A stretch of DNA of 55,523 nucleotides from Chromatiales bacterium (GTDB taxonomy: Bacteria > Pseudomonadota > Gammaproteobacteria > JAGRGH01): the NCBI GenBank assembly GCA_020445605.1, contig JAGRGH010000007.1, positions 1-55,523 on the forward strand, written 5' to 3'. The translations under genes and the position numbers were made by a program. A model generated the notes under the pieces. The model was not told the DNA's origin. It saw nothing but the letters and a program-made list of their open reading frames with translations, and did not search any database. Below are positions 44,393 to 53,035 of this stretch, one piece after another (within the stretch, counting starts at the first letter, position 1; each line of letters begins with the position of its first letter).

Positions 44393-44491
44393 CGCGCGGT
44401 CCTGCATGCCCCCTTTTGCCGGATGCGTTGACCCCGGGCACGGCGTTCGCTAGCGTAGCCGGCCCGTTTTCCAACGCCTCTTAGCGCTGCA

Positions 44492-46156
44492 ATGGCCCAG
44501 TACGTTTACACGATGAACCGCGTCGGCAAGATCGTGCCGCCGAAGCGCCAGATCCTCAAGGACATCTCGCTGTCGTTCTTTCCCGGCGCAAAGATCGGCG
44601 TGCTCGGCCTGAACGGCGCGGGCAAGTCCACGCTGCTCAGGATCATGGCCGGGGTCGACACCGAGATCGAGGGCGAGGCGCGCCCGCAGCCCGGCATCAA
44701 GGTCGGCTATCTGCCGCAGGAACCGCATCTGGACGAAACCAAGGACGTTCGTGGCAACGTCGAGACCGCCATGGCCGACGTCACCGAGGCCCGCGCGAGG
44801 CTCGACGCCGTGTATGCCGCCTATGCCGAGCCGGACGCTGATTTCGACGCGCTCGCGGCCGAACAGGCGCGGCTCGAGAATCTGCTCGAGGCCAGCGGCG
44901 GTCACGAGATGGACCGCCAGCTCGAGATCGCCGCCGACGCGCTGCGCCTGCCGCCCTGGGAGGCCGATGTCGCAAAGCTCTCCGGTGGCGAACGCCGCCG
45001 CGTCGCGCTGTGCCAGCTGCTCCTGTCGAAACCCGACATGCTGCTGCTCGACGAGCCGACCAACCATCTGGACGCCGCGTCGGTCGCCTGGCTCGAACGC
45101 TTTCTGCACGAATATGCGGGCACCGTCGTGGCCATCACCCACGACCGCTACTTCCTCGACAATGTCGCCGGCTGGATCCTCGAACTCGACCGCGGCCGCG
45201 GGATTCCGTGGGAGGGCAACTACTCCTCCTGGCTCGAGCAGAAGGAAAAGCGCCTGGAGCAGGAGAAGCGCGAGGAGGTCGCGCACCAGCGCAGCATGAA
45301 ATCCGAACTCGAGTGGGTGCGCACGAACCCGAAGGGTCGGCATGCCAAGAGCAAGGCGCGCCTGCAACGGTTCGAGGAATTGCAGTCGCGCGAATTCCAG
45401 ACCCGCAACGAGACCAACGAGATCTACATCCCGCCGGGCCCGCGGCTCGGCGATCTGGTCATCGAGGCAAAGGGCCTGAAGAAGGGCTTCGGCGACCGGC
45501 TGCTGGTCGAGAACCTGAGTTTCAGCCTGCCGCGAGGCGGCATCGTCGGCGTGATCGGGCCGAACGGCGCGGGCAAGACCACGCTGTTCCGGATGCTCAC
45601 GGGCACCGAGCAGCCGGATGCCGGCGAAATCCGCTTCGGCGATACCGTGGACCTCGCCTATGTCGACCAGAGCCGCCAGTCGCTCGACGACAGCAAGACG
45701 GTCTGGGAGGAGATCTCCGACGGTCAGGACATCATCCGCATCGACCGTTACGAGATTCCGTCGCGCGCCTATTGCGGGCGCTTCAACTTCAAGGGTACGG
45801 ACCAGCAGAAGCGCGTCGGCGATCTGTCCGGGGGCGAGCGCAACCGCGTGCACCTCGCCAAGCTGCTGCGCTCCGGAGGCAACGTGCTGCTGCTCGACGA
45901 GCCGACCAACGATCTGGACGTGGAGACGCTGCGTGCGCTGGAAGAGGCCCTGCTCGCGTTTCCGGGCTGCGCGGTGGTGATTTCGCACGATCGCTGGTTT
46001 CTCGACCGCATCGCCACGCACATGCTCGCGTTCGAGGGCGACAGCCAGGTCGTGTGGTTCGAGGGCAATTACGCCGACTACGAGGAAGACTTCAAACGGC
46101 GCAACGGCGAGGACGCCAGCCAGCCGCACCGGATCAAGTACAAGCGGCTCGCCTGA
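44492..46156 (+). CDS. ettA: Energy-dependent translational throttle protein EttA (ABC-F)
   Basis: 554 residues, soluble ABC-F ATPase that binds the ribosomal E site and gates elongation according to ADP/ATP ratio. Two nucleotide-binding domains: Walker [10 protein letters not shown] and GPNGAGKTT, signatures [15 protein letters not shown] and [15 protein letters not shown], Walker [12 protein letters not shown] and [11 protein letters not shown]. The P-site interaction motif lies in the linker ([20 protein letters not shown], about residues 254-273). The EttA-specific start [19 protein letters not shown] is present. It is followed 11 bases later by the DUF815 ATPase. Confidence 0.96.
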   Translation: MAQYVYTMNRVGKIVPPKRQILKDISLSFFPGAKIGVLGLNGAGKSTLLRIMAGVDTEIEGEARPQPGIKVGYLPQEPHLDETKDVRGNVETAMADVTEARARLDAVYAAYAEPDADFDALAAEQARLENLLEASGGHEMDRQLEIAADALRLPPWEADVAKLSGGERRRVALCQLLLSKPDMLLLDEPTNHLDAASVAWLERFLHEYAGTVVAITHDRYFLDNVAGWILELDRGRGIPWEGNYSSWLEQKEKRLEQEKREEVAHQRSMKSELEWVRTNPKGRHAKSKARLQRFEELQSREFQTRNETNEIYIPPGPRLGDLVIEAKGLKKGFGDRLLVENLSFSLPRGGIVGVIGPNGAGKTTLFRMLTGTEQPDAGEIRFGDTVDLAYVDQSRQSLDDSKTVWEEISDGQDIIRIDRYEIPSRAYCGRFNFKGTDQQKRVGDLSGGERNRVHLAKLLRSGGNVLLLDEPTNDLDVETLRALEEALLAFPGCAVVISHDRWFLDRIATHMLAFEGDSQVVWFEGNYADYEEDFKRRNGEDASQPHRIKYKRLA

Positions 46157-46167
46157 CCGAGACCTTG

Positions 46168-47046
46168 GTGACCAACGACACGCCGCTGGAAGCGCTGTTC
46201 GAACGACTCGATACGCTGATCGCGCAACTCGAGCGGCTGCTGCCTGGCGAATCCGCGGACCCGGCCAGCGCCATCGCCAGCGGCGAAGCGCTGCGCTTCA
46301 CGCGTGAGGGTGCACGTCGAGCACTGCAGCCGGTGCGGCATCCGCATGCGATTGCGCTCGACGATCTGCACGGAATCGACCGGCAGAAGCAGGAACTGCT
46401 GCGCAACACCCGCCAGTTCCTCGCGGGACGACCGGCGAACAATGCGCTGCTCAGCGGCGCACGCGGCACCGGCAAGTCCTCGCTCGTGAAAGCGGTGTGG
46501 AACGAGTTCCGCGCCGCCGGTCTGCGCCTGATCGAGATCGCGAAGGACGATCTCGACGCCCTGCCGGCACTGCTGGATGCCCTGCATGGCCGCCCCGAAC
46601 GCATCGTGATCTTCGTTGACGATCTTTCCTTCGACGCGAACGAGGCAGACTACAAATCACTGAAGGCGATGCTCGATGGTTCGATCGCCGTGCCGCCGGA
46701 CAATGTGTTGCTGTATGCGACCTCGAACCGCCGGCATCTGCTGCCGGAATACCAGCGCGACAATGCCGACAGTCATCTCGTCGATGGCGAGATCCACCAT
46801 GGCGAGGCCGTGGAAGAGAAGATTTCATTGTCGGAGCGCTTCGGACTGTGGCTGAGTTTTCCGCCGGCCGGTCAGAAGCTGTATCTGGAGATCGTGCGTC
46901 ACTGGCTCGAGAAGCTGGCCCCGCAGTTGCAATTTGACAACGCCGCAGAGCAGGCGGCGTTGCGTTTTGCACTCGCGCGCGGCGGACGCAGCGGTCGCAT
47001 CGCCTGGCAGTTTGCACGCGACTATGCGGGACGCTTGCCCACGTAG
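46168..47046 (+). CDS. DUF815 family P-loop ATPase
   Basis: 292 residues. A Walker A GARGTGKSS (about residue 98) and a Walker B IVIFVDDLSFD place it among AAA-type ATPases. DGIDRQK-like LHGIDRQKQELLRNTRQF precedes the P-loop, and YATSNRRHLLPE and SLSERFGLWLSF are DUF815 blocks. Function unknown. The start is GTG 46168 (or TTG 46165); the open frame runs far upstream inside ettA but is a shadow there. It is closely spaced with ettA, so co-transcription is likely. Confidence 0.88.
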   Translation: MTNDTPLEALFERLDTLIAQLERLLPGESADPASAIASGEALRFTREGARRALQPVRHPHAIALDDLHGIDRQKQELLRNTRQFLAGRPANNALLSGARGTGKSSLVKAVWNEFRAAGLRLIEIAKDDLDALPALLDALHGRPERIVIFVDDLSFDANEADYKSLKAMLDGSIAVPPDNVLLYATSNRRHLLPEYQRDNADSHLVDGEIHHGEAVEEKISLSERFGLWLSFPPAGQKLYLEIVRHWLEKLAPQLQFDNAAEQAALRFALARGGRSGRIAWQFARDYAGRLPT

Positions 47047-47118
47047 GCCTTTCGCATGAAACTGTCGCGGAATCTGCATCCGCAGCCGCATCGGTTCACT
47101 CGAGACAGGATCGACAAC

Positions 47119-47712
47119 ATGCCCAGTTCATATGCGTTTCGTATCGCCACCGTGCTGGCGCTCATCACCCTCGCACCGGTCGCGCTCGCCCATCAGCAAG
47201 GCGCGGTGGATTCCGGCGCCTTGGTCAGCGGTTTCATGCATCCGTTCGGCGGCATCGACCACCTGCTCGCGATGCTCGCGGTCGGCATGTGGGGCGCGCA
47301 GCTGGGTCGCCCGGCACTGTGGATGTTGCCGGTCGCGTTCCCGATGCTCATGGCCGCGGGCGGCGTGCTGGGCATCGCCGGCATACCGTTCCCCAGCGTC
47401 GAACTGGGCATCGCGCTGTCGGTCGTCGTACTCGGCGCGGTGATCCTGCTGAACGCACGGCCTCCGCTCGCAATCAGTCTGGCGATCGTCAGCGGTTTTG
47501 CGCTGTTCCACGGCTACGCGCACGGCGTGGAGCTGCCGTCCCAGGCCGATCCCCTGCCCTACAGCTTCGGCTTCGTGCTCGCGACAGGCCTCATTCATCT
47601 GGCCGGCATCGCGATCGGCCTGATCACGCACCTGCCGCGCGGACTGGCGATGCTGCGTGCCGGCGGTGCGGCGATCGCCGCCACGGGCGTCTGGCTGCTG
47701 GTCGGGCTGTGA
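47119..47712 (+). CDS. HupE/UreJ family membrane protein
   Basis: 197 residues with a signal-like N-terminus and six membrane helices. The family motif HPFGGIDHLLAMLAVGMWGAQ is in TM1-2, and GFALFHGYAHGVE carries the conserved His pair. HupE and UreJ are thought to be nickel (or cobalt) permeases linked to hydrogenase or urease; neither enzyme is in the window. ATG 47119 with AGGA upstream was chosen. Its stop overlaps the next gene (GTGA). Confidence 0.88.
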   Translation: MPSSYAFRIATVLALITLAPVALAHQQGAVDSGALVSGFMHPFGGIDHLLAMLAVGMWGAQLGRPALWMLPVAFPMLMAAGGVLGIAGIPFPSVELGIALSVVVLGAVILLNARPPLAISLAIVSGFALFHGYAHGVELPSQADPLPYSFGFVLATGLIHLAGIAIGLITHLPRGLAMLRAGGAAIAATGVWLLVGL

Positions 47713-48314
47713 AACATCGTGCGGCGGCGCTCGCCGCCGCGTTCTACGCCGGCCCCGCCGCGGCACACCTCGGGTTCGCCGCGAACGATCTCTACTCCGG
47801 GCTGCTGCACCCGCTGCTGCACCTGTCCACGTTGTTGCCACTGGTCGCGCTGGTGCTGTGGCTCAGTCAGCGGGAGCCGCGGGAACTCACGCGCACCGCC
47901 CCCGCACTCTTGGGCGGAACCGGCGTCGGCATCGTGGCCGCGCTGTCTGAACTACCCGTTGCAATCCTCTCCGCCCTGCTGCTGCCGCTCGCACTGGCGC
48001 TGGGGCTGCTGCTTGCTTCGCGCGCGCGGCTTGCGTCGTTCATTGCGATTACGCTGGCCGCGTTCGTGGGCGTGGGCGAGGGCGTTGCAAACGTGGAGCC
48101 GGTGCGCGCACAGATCGCGAGCCCCATGCTCTACGGTTCGGGGCTGCTGCTCGTCATGGGGCTGGCCGTGTTGCATCCGGCCGCCCTGCTCGCGGGTCGC
48201 CGACAGGCCTGGATTGTGGTCGGCACCCGGATCGCCGGCAGCTGGATCGCCGCCGCCGCACTGCTGGTGCTGGTGCTGGAATGGAGCGGACGCCTGCCAG
48301 CCGCATCCGGCTAG
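47709..48314 (+). CDS. Second membrane protein of the HupE type, coupled to the first
   Basis: 201 residues with six or seven hydrophobic helices; N-terminal AAHLGFAANDLYSGLLHPLLHLSTLLPLVALVLWL resembles the HPL..L start of HupE-type proteins but the GIDH motif is absent. A GTG start overlaps the stop of the first gene by three bases, so the two are translationally coupled and may work as one unit. The substrate is unknown. Confidence 0.7.
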   Translation: MKHRAAALAAAFYAGPAAAHLGFAANDLYSGLLHPLLHLSTLLPLVALVLWLSQREPRELTRTAPALLGGTGVGIVAALSELPVAILSALLLPLALALGLLLASRARLASFIAITLAAFVGVGEGVANVEPVRAQIASPMLYGSGLLLVMGLAVLHPAALLAGRRQAWIVVGTRIAGSWIAAAALLVLVLEWSGRLPAASG

Positions 48315-48327
48315 TCCGCGGACCGTT

Positions 48328-48678
48328 TCAGCCCGGCGGCCAGCCCAGATGCCGGCCGGCGAGCAGGTGCAGATGGATGTGGAATACCGTCTGCCCGGCA
48401 TCCGCGTTGACGTTGAACACCAATCGATAGCCGGGTTCGGCACACCCCTCGTCGGCGGCGATACCCTGCGCCGCCAGCACCATCCGACCCACGAGTTCGG
48501 CATGCCGTGGCTCGACGTCGTTGATGGTCGCAATGTGCTCGTTTGGCACGATCAGAATGTGCGTGGGCGCCTTCGGATTGATATCGCGAAAGGCCGTGAC
48601 CCACTCGTCTTGGTACAGGGGCGGGCCGCCGAGGCTGCCGGCAACGATCTTGCAAAACAGGCAATTCGGGTCGTTCAT
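48328..48678 (-). CDS. HIT family (HINT/YcfF-like) nucleotide hydrolase
   Basis: 116 residues. The histidine triad is FHIHLHLL near the C-terminus; CLFCKIVAG at the start carries the cysteine pair; NPKAPTHILIVPNEHI and YRLVFNVNADAGQTV are HINT blocks. Members hydrolyse phosphoramidates such as AMP-lysine. It converges with the HupE pair and stands alone on its strand. Confidence 0.94.
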   Translation of the reverse strand: MNDPNCLFCKIVAGSLGGPPLYQDEWVTAFRDINPKAPTHILIVPNEHIATINDVEPRHAELVGRMVLAAQGIAADEGCAEPGYRLVFNVNADAGQTVFHIHLHLLAGRHLGWPPG

Positions 48679-48883
48679 GGGCTCTCCAGTTCACTCGTGT
48701 GGGCCAGATTCTAGTGTCCTGTCCCCTGCAACGCCCCGGAGCGACAGCCAGTCGCTCGCGCAGCACCGGACCGCCCAGGAGGCCAGGCAAAAGTTTTGTG
48801 CAATATTCACCTTTGGCTGTCCGCAGGACGTGCGCGCGTCCAGCATGAGCATCACCTTAGGCTCTCCCGCTCAGGAGACTGTG

Positions 48884-49291
48884 ATGAAACAGCCGATTTC
48901 CGCACTGATCCTTGCAATCGCGTCCATCGGCGCACATGCCAGCGACGATGACCCTTTCCTGGCCGAGCTCCGCGCCGAGGCTGCCAAGCTCGAGAACGCA
49001 ACCGAGATTCATTTCCGGGCCGATCAGGCACGGATGGAACAGGTTGCCCCGGTGGCAGCCGCCTGGGCACGCACGCGGGTCGCCGTCGAGCCCGCCGACG
49101 TGATGGCCTCCTACCAGCGTCCGCCGTTGAAATCCGCCCTGCGCGAGCGGTCAGGTAAGGACGCCGACCGGTTTGCCGAACTCGAGACCGAAGTCCGCGC
49201 GATGGTGTTCGCCGCATATGCGCAAGGCGCCAGCATCGAAGACCTGGCGCCGCTGATTGCCGAGATCGCCGGCACCGATTCCGGGGGCTGA
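48884..49291 (+). CDS. Small exported protein of unknown function
   Basis: 135 residues. Signal peptide (MKQPISALILAIASIGAHA), then a charged, mostly helical mature part (DDDPFLAELRAEAAKLENATEIHFRADQA..). It is Ala/Glu/Arg-rich with no cysteine pair and no family I recognise. AGGAG lies six bases before ATG 48884. It stands between the HIT and recR genes, both on the other strand. Confidence 0.65.
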   Translation: MKQPISALILAIASIGAHASDDDPFLAELRAEAAKLENATEIHFRADQARMEQVAPVAAAWARTRVAVEPADVMASYQRPPLKSALRERSGKDADRFAELETEVRAMVFAAYAQGASIEDLAPLIAEIAGTDSGG

Positions 49292-49318
49292 GTTCGGTTC
49301 ACAAGGGCCGCAATGAGG

Positions 49319-49909
49319 CTACAGGACGGTGCGGCCGCGCAGCGCCTGACTGAGCGTGCCACCGTCGACGAATTCGAGTTCGCCGCCCATCGGCACACCA
49401 TGCGCGATGCGCGTGGCCCGCACGCCGTGACCGTGGGCGAGATCAGCGATGTAGTGCGCGGTGGCTTCGCCCTCCACGGTTGAATTGGTCGCGATGATCA
49501 GCTCGGTGAGCCCACCCTCGGCAAGCCGTGCGTCGAGCTGATCGAGACCGATTTCGGCCGGACCGATGCCGTCGAGCGGCGACAGCCGGCCCATGAGCAC
49601 GAAGTAGCGCCCGCTGTAGGAACTGGTCGCCTCGATCGCCCGCACGTCGATCGGTGACTCCACGACACAGAGCAGGCCGTCATCGCGATTCGGGTTCGCA
49701 CAGAGCCTGCACACCGGCTCTTCACTGAGCGTGCGGCAGCGCTGGCAGTGGCCGATGCGCTCGACGGCGAGCTGGATCGTCTCGGCCAGCTGGCGACCGG
49801 CCGGACGCGCGCGTTCGAGCAGGTGGTAGGCCATGCGCTGGGCCGTCTTCGGACCCACGCCGGGCAGACAGCGCAGGGCCTCGATCAGGCGATCGAGCAA
49901 CGCGCTCAC
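49319..49909 (-). CDS. recR: Recombination protein RecR
   Basis: 196 residues. A ring-forming mediator that loads RecA in the RecFOR pathway. It has an N-terminal helix-hairpin-helix ([17 protein letters not shown]), a C4 zinc finger (CQRC...CRLC), a Toprim domain ([22 protein letters not shown]) and the Walker-like C-terminal tail. It is third of the conserved dnaX-ybaB-recR operon, 10 bases after ybaB. Confidence 0.97.
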   Translation of the reverse strand: MSALLDRLIEALRCLPGVGPKTAQRMAYHLLERARPAGRQLAETIQLAVERIGHCQRCRTLSEEPVCRLCANPNRDDGLLCVVESPIDVRAIEATSSYSGRYFVLMGRLSPLDGIGPAEIGLDQLDARLAEGGLTELIIATNSTVEGEATAHYIADLAHGHGVRATRIAHGVPMGGELEFVDGGTLSQALRGRTVL

Positions 49910-49919
49910 GCGACGCCAA

Positions 49920-50237
49920 TCAGAACGGCAGTTTCAGGCCCGGAATATTCAGGCCCGAGGTCATGCCCGAGAACCGCTCCTGGGTCAGGCGTTCGATGCG
50001 TGCGGCAGCGTCGTTTGCCGCCGCGGTGACGAGGTCCTCGAGCATCTCGCGATCTTCCATCGCACCCGGCTCGATCGTCACGCCGAGGACCTGGTGACGC
50101 CCGTTCATGCGCAGCTTCACCATGCCGCCGCCGGACTCACCGGTGACCTCGGCATTCGCGAGTTCCTGCTGGGCCCGCTGCAGGTCTTCCTGCATCTTCT
50201 GGGCCTGTTTCATGAGATTGCCGAGACCGGCTTTCAT
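49920..50237 (-). CDS. ybaB: YbaB/EbfC nucleoid-associated protein
   Basis: 105 residues. The dimeric DNA-binding YbaB family: [20 protein letters not shown], then [20 protein letters not shown] and the C-terminal [17 protein letters not shown] 50237 with AGGTAA upstream was chosen. It is second of dnaX-ybaB-recR, 38 bases after dnaX. Confidence 0.97.
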   Translation of the reverse strand: MKAGLGNLMKQAQKMQEDLQRAQQELANAEVTGESGGGMVKLRMNGRHQVLGVTIEPGAMEDREMLEDLVTAAANDAAARIERLTQERFSGMTSGLNIPGLKLPF

Positions 50238-50275
50238 GGCGTTACCTGCTTGGATTGGGGAGAAAGGGCCACGGG

Positions 50276-51886
50276 TCAGTCGTCGACGACCTCGACCGAG
50301 CCCGAAACGATACGAGCGCCCAGGGTCTGCTGCAACGCCTGTACGGTCGGGTCGGCGGCGACCGCCTGCTCGGCGCGGCTCTGGCGCTCGGCCGTCTGCT
50401 CGGCCTGCCGGCGGGCCGGTGTCGCAAGCGGCGCCTCGGCGGGTTGCAGCTGAAGCACAACCTCGCTGCCAAAGCGCTGACGCAGGGCCTGTTCGAGCCC
50501 GCCGCGCACGGTCGGCGTGGCCATGCGCACGCGTTCCGGGTCGATGACCAGGGTGATGCGCCGCCCCTCGCGACCGCCCCATACGCAATGCCGCGCGACC
50601 TCGAGCGCCAGCCCGCCAAGCCCCAGCTGCTCGAGCAGTTCGGCCCAGTCGGGTGGGTCGATGTCATCGATGGCCGGCCCGGATTGCACCGCTGCGGGTG
50701 GGGCGGACTGCGTACGCTCCGAGCGAATCGATGCTGGATCCGGTCTGGTCGGTCTGGCCGGCGTATGCGACGGTTCGGCTTCGGCCCGTGGCGCCACGCC
50801 ACCGGGGCGAAACGACAGCATGCGGATCATCAGCATGTCGAAACCCGAGTGCGGGTCCGGGGCCAGCGGGAGATCGCGGCGGCCAAGGATCGCAATCTGG
50901 TACCAGAGCTGAAGCTCCTGCGGATCGACCGCGGCGGCCAGCGCGACAAGCGCATCGCGCTCGGGCACGTCGCTGCCCAGCGCGCCGGGCACGGCCTGCA
51001 CCAGCGCCATGCGCTGGAGCCACATGGCCAGATCGCCCAGCAGCTCGGTGAAGTCGACCGTGCCGGACTGCGCGAGCTCGGCGCTCAGTGCCAGCACGCC
51101 CGGCGCGTCCGCGGCCGCCAGCCGCTCGATGAGCCGCCGCACCCGCTCCCCGGGCACCACGCCGAGCATGGATTCCACGTCGGCCAGGCGCACGCGCCCG
51201 GCGCCGAAGGCAATCGCCTGATCGAGCAGACTCAGGGCATCGCGAACGCTGCCGTCGGCGGCCTGCGCGAGGCGCTCCAGCGCGCTGGTCTCGGCCTCGA
51301 TGTCCTCGGCCTGGATGATCGTCGCCAGATGCTCGTGCAGCTCGCGCGGAGTCAGGCGCCGCAGACTGAAACGCAGGCAGCGCGACAGGATGGTCACGGG
51401 CAGACGCTGCGGATCGGTCGTCGCGAGCAGGAACTTCACATGCGGCGGCGGTTCTTCGAGCGTCTTCAGCAGCGCATTGAAGCTGTGATTGGAGAACATG
51501 TGCACCTCGTCGATCAGGTACACCTTGAAGCGGCCGCGCACCGGCGCGTAGGGCACGTTCTCGAGCAGCTCGCGCGTCTCGTCGACCTTTGTGCGGGAGG
51601 CCGCGTCAACCTCGATCAGGTCCACGAACCGACCCTCGGCGATCTCCGTGCAGCTCGTGCATTCGCCGCAGGGCGTCGAACTCACGCCGCGTTCGCAGTT
51701 GAGCGCACGCGCCAGAATGCGCGCGACCGTCGTCTTGCCGACCCCGCGCGTGCCCGTGAACAGGAAGGCATGATGCAGCCGATCGGAATTCAGTCCGTTG
51801 GTCAGCGCACGCACGACCGGCGCCTGCCCGACCAACTGATCGAAGCGCGCCGGGCGCCACTTGCGGGCAAGGACTTCGTAGGACAT
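50276..51886 (-). CDS. dnaX: DNA polymerase III subunit tau/gamma
   Basis: 536 residues, clamp-loader ATPase. Walker [10 protein letters not shown], the zinc module [29 protein letters not shown] and sensor residues in [19 protein letters not shown] are all present. The C-terminal part is Ala/Arg/Gln-rich and short compared with E. coli tau (643). No A-rich slippery heptamer is seen where gamma frameshifting would be expected, so tau only is likely. It is first of the operon, with SRP RNA and tRNA-Ser upstream. Confidence 0.96.
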   Translation of the reverse strand: MSYEVLARKWRPARFDQLVGQAPVVRALTNGLNSDRLHHAFLFTGTRGVGKTTVARILARALNCERGVSSTPCGECTSCTEIAEGRFVDLIEVDAASRTKVDETRELLENVPYAPVRGRFKVYLIDEVHMFSNHSFNALLKTLEEPPPHVKFLLATTDPQRLPVTILSRCLRFSLRRLTPRELHEHLATIIQAEDIEAETSALERLAQAADGSVRDALSLLDQAIAFGAGRVRLADVESMLGVVPGERVRRLIERLAAADAPGVLALSAELAQSGTVDFTELLGDLAMWLQRMALVQAVPGALGSDVPERDALVALAAAVDPQELQLWYQIAILGRRDLPLAPDPHSGFDMLMIRMLSFRPGGVAPRAEAEPSHTPARPTRPDPASIRSERTQSAPPAAVQSGPAIDDIDPPDWAELLEQLGLGGLALEVARHCVWGGREGRRITLVIDPERVRMATPTVRGGLEQALRQRFGSEVVLQLQPAEAPLATPARRQAEQTAERQSRAEQAVAADPTVQALQQTLGARIVSGSVEVVDD

Positions 51887-51954
51887 GAGCGGGCGGTCAG
51901 CTGGCGCAAATCGGAAGTGGCCATCCTACCGCCGGGCGCCGGCGCCCGCACGAT

Positions 51955-52120
51955 TGATTGCATTGATCCGGCATGCCACCGGCACGGCGGGAACCGCGGC
52001 TCAGGGATGTGCCGCCGCGATCCAGCAGGCGCGCGCCGCGGATCACAGAGAAAAGAAAAAACCGCGCCGTTTCGTCTTTGTTGCGCTGGCAATCCTTCGA
52101 CGGATTGATCCGTGCATCCG
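51955..52120 (+). repeat. Dispersed hairpin repeat family B, copy 6 (diverged)
   Basis: Upstream of dnaX. It keeps GCGGCTC/GTGCCGC with loop AGGGAT, so the core reads TCAGGGATGT, plus AGAAAAGAAAAAACC...GTTTCGTCTTT and CTGGCAATCC...GGATTGATCC. The ends are degraded. It is antisense to dnaX and lies next to the SRP RNA gene. Confidence 0.7.
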
Positions 52121-52133
52121 GAATCGATGGCGG

Positions 52134-52238
52134 CGGCCGCGCCAGCCACACCCCGGCGCCCGAGTCCACTGCTGCGGCTGCTCCCTTCCGGGCCTGACCG
52201 GGTTCACAGCTTTTCGTCGCGGGGGGACCGACGCGGCC
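52134..52238 (-). ncRNA. ffs: Signal recognition particle RNA (4.5S, small bacterial type)
   Basis: About 105 nt on the minus strand. The conserved hairpin GGTCAGGCCCGGAAGGGAGC followed by AGCCGCAGCAGTGGACTCGGG is the Ffh-binding domain IV, with the GGAAGGGAGC loop typical of bacteria. Outer pairing GGCCGCG...CGCGGCC closes the molecule and was used for the ends. It guides co-translational targeting with Ffh. Confidence 0.9.
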
Positions 52239-52281
52239 ACCATGGACGCGGTGCGCGCAACACGCTTGCGCGATGATCGAA

Positions 52282-52371
52282 TGGCGGAGAGAGAGGGATT
52301 CGAACCCTCGATAGGCTTGCGCCTATACTGACTTTCCAGGCCAGCCCGTTCGACCGCTCCGGCATCTCTCC
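52282..52371 (-). tRNA. tRNA-Ser (anticodon GGA)
   Basis: 90 nt with the encoded CCA. Acceptor GGAGAGA/TCTCTCC, discriminator G, anticodon loop CTGGAAA (GGA, reads UCC/UCU), the long class II variable arm TATAGGCGCAAGCCTAT, and T-loop GGTTCGAATCC. Confidence 0.97.
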
Positions 52372-52507
52372 TGCAGTTGGACGGCTTGCACCGCCCCCGC
52401 CCCGACGACCGGCATGTCCCTTGGGATCGATGCGGGGCCGCTAAGACTAAAGCCAGCGCTACACTGCGCGCAAACCAAACGAAGGCGAATCCACGAGTGC
52501 CCGCCCC

Positions 52508-53035
52508 GTGGCGAGTCTGATCCTGCATCCCGAGCATGCCGATGACCTCCCGCGGGCGGACCTTGTGCGCATCGCCGCCGCGCTGGCGCTCGGCGGCGCC
52601 GATCCCGAACCGGGCTGCGTCCCCGTCGGCGCCGGATTCGTGGAGCACTTCACGCTGGTCGGCTGCGCGCCGGCGCTGGTCGACGCCGCCGGCGAACCCC
52701 TGTGCCTGCGGCTCGTGCGCGAGTCGCACGCAACGCTGCTGGCCGGGACCAACGCCGTCGCCCCACGCTGCCGCAACTGTAGGCACCGGTTTGGCGACTG
52801 GCGCGAACACCTGGAGCGCTGGCGCGCCGATCCGCTGGGCGAGTGGCCCTGCCCGGGCTGCGGCACGGCCCTGAACGCCGCACGCCTTGATTGGCGACAC
52901 CATGCCGGCGCGATCCGCGCCGCACTGGAGTTCGTGCCGGTTTTTCCAGGCGAGGTGCAACCCCAGTCGACGCTGTTCGCCCGGCTGCGCGAACTGAGCG
53001 GCAGAGACTGGGACTATTTCTTCCACGCGCCATGA
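52508..53035 (+). CDS. Zinc-ribbon-containing hypothetical protein
   Basis: 175 residues. A CRNC...CPGC pair (about residues 88-121) should bind zinc. The N-terminus MASLILHPEHADDLP and FHAP end are otherwise unremarkable; I recognise no family. The start is GTG 52508 with no clear Shine-Dalgarno; TACACT at 52460-52465 is a candidate -10. Its TGA overlaps the ATG of the next gene (ATGA), so it is translationally coupled to the MltF-like lipoprotein. Confidence 0.7.
   Translation: MASLILHPEHADDLPRADLVRIAAALALGGADPEPGCVPVGAGFVEHFTLVGCAPALVDAAGEPLCLRLVRESHATLLAGTNAVAPRCRNCRHRFGDWREHLERWRADPLGEWPCPGCGTALNAARLDWRHHAGAIRAALEFVPVFPGEVQPQSTLFARLRELSGRDWDYFFHAP

Noticed and set aside
44450-46129. 559-codon open frame opposite ettA
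   Set aside because: Antisense to a clear ABC-F gene; Val/Ala/Glu-rich with no domain.
50500-50700. Programmed frameshift in dnaX giving gamma
   Set aside because: No A-rich slippery heptamer is found on the coding strand in the expected region.
50255-52108. 617-codon open frame opposite dnaX
   Set aside because: Shadow of dnaX on the other strand; composition typical of antisense frames.
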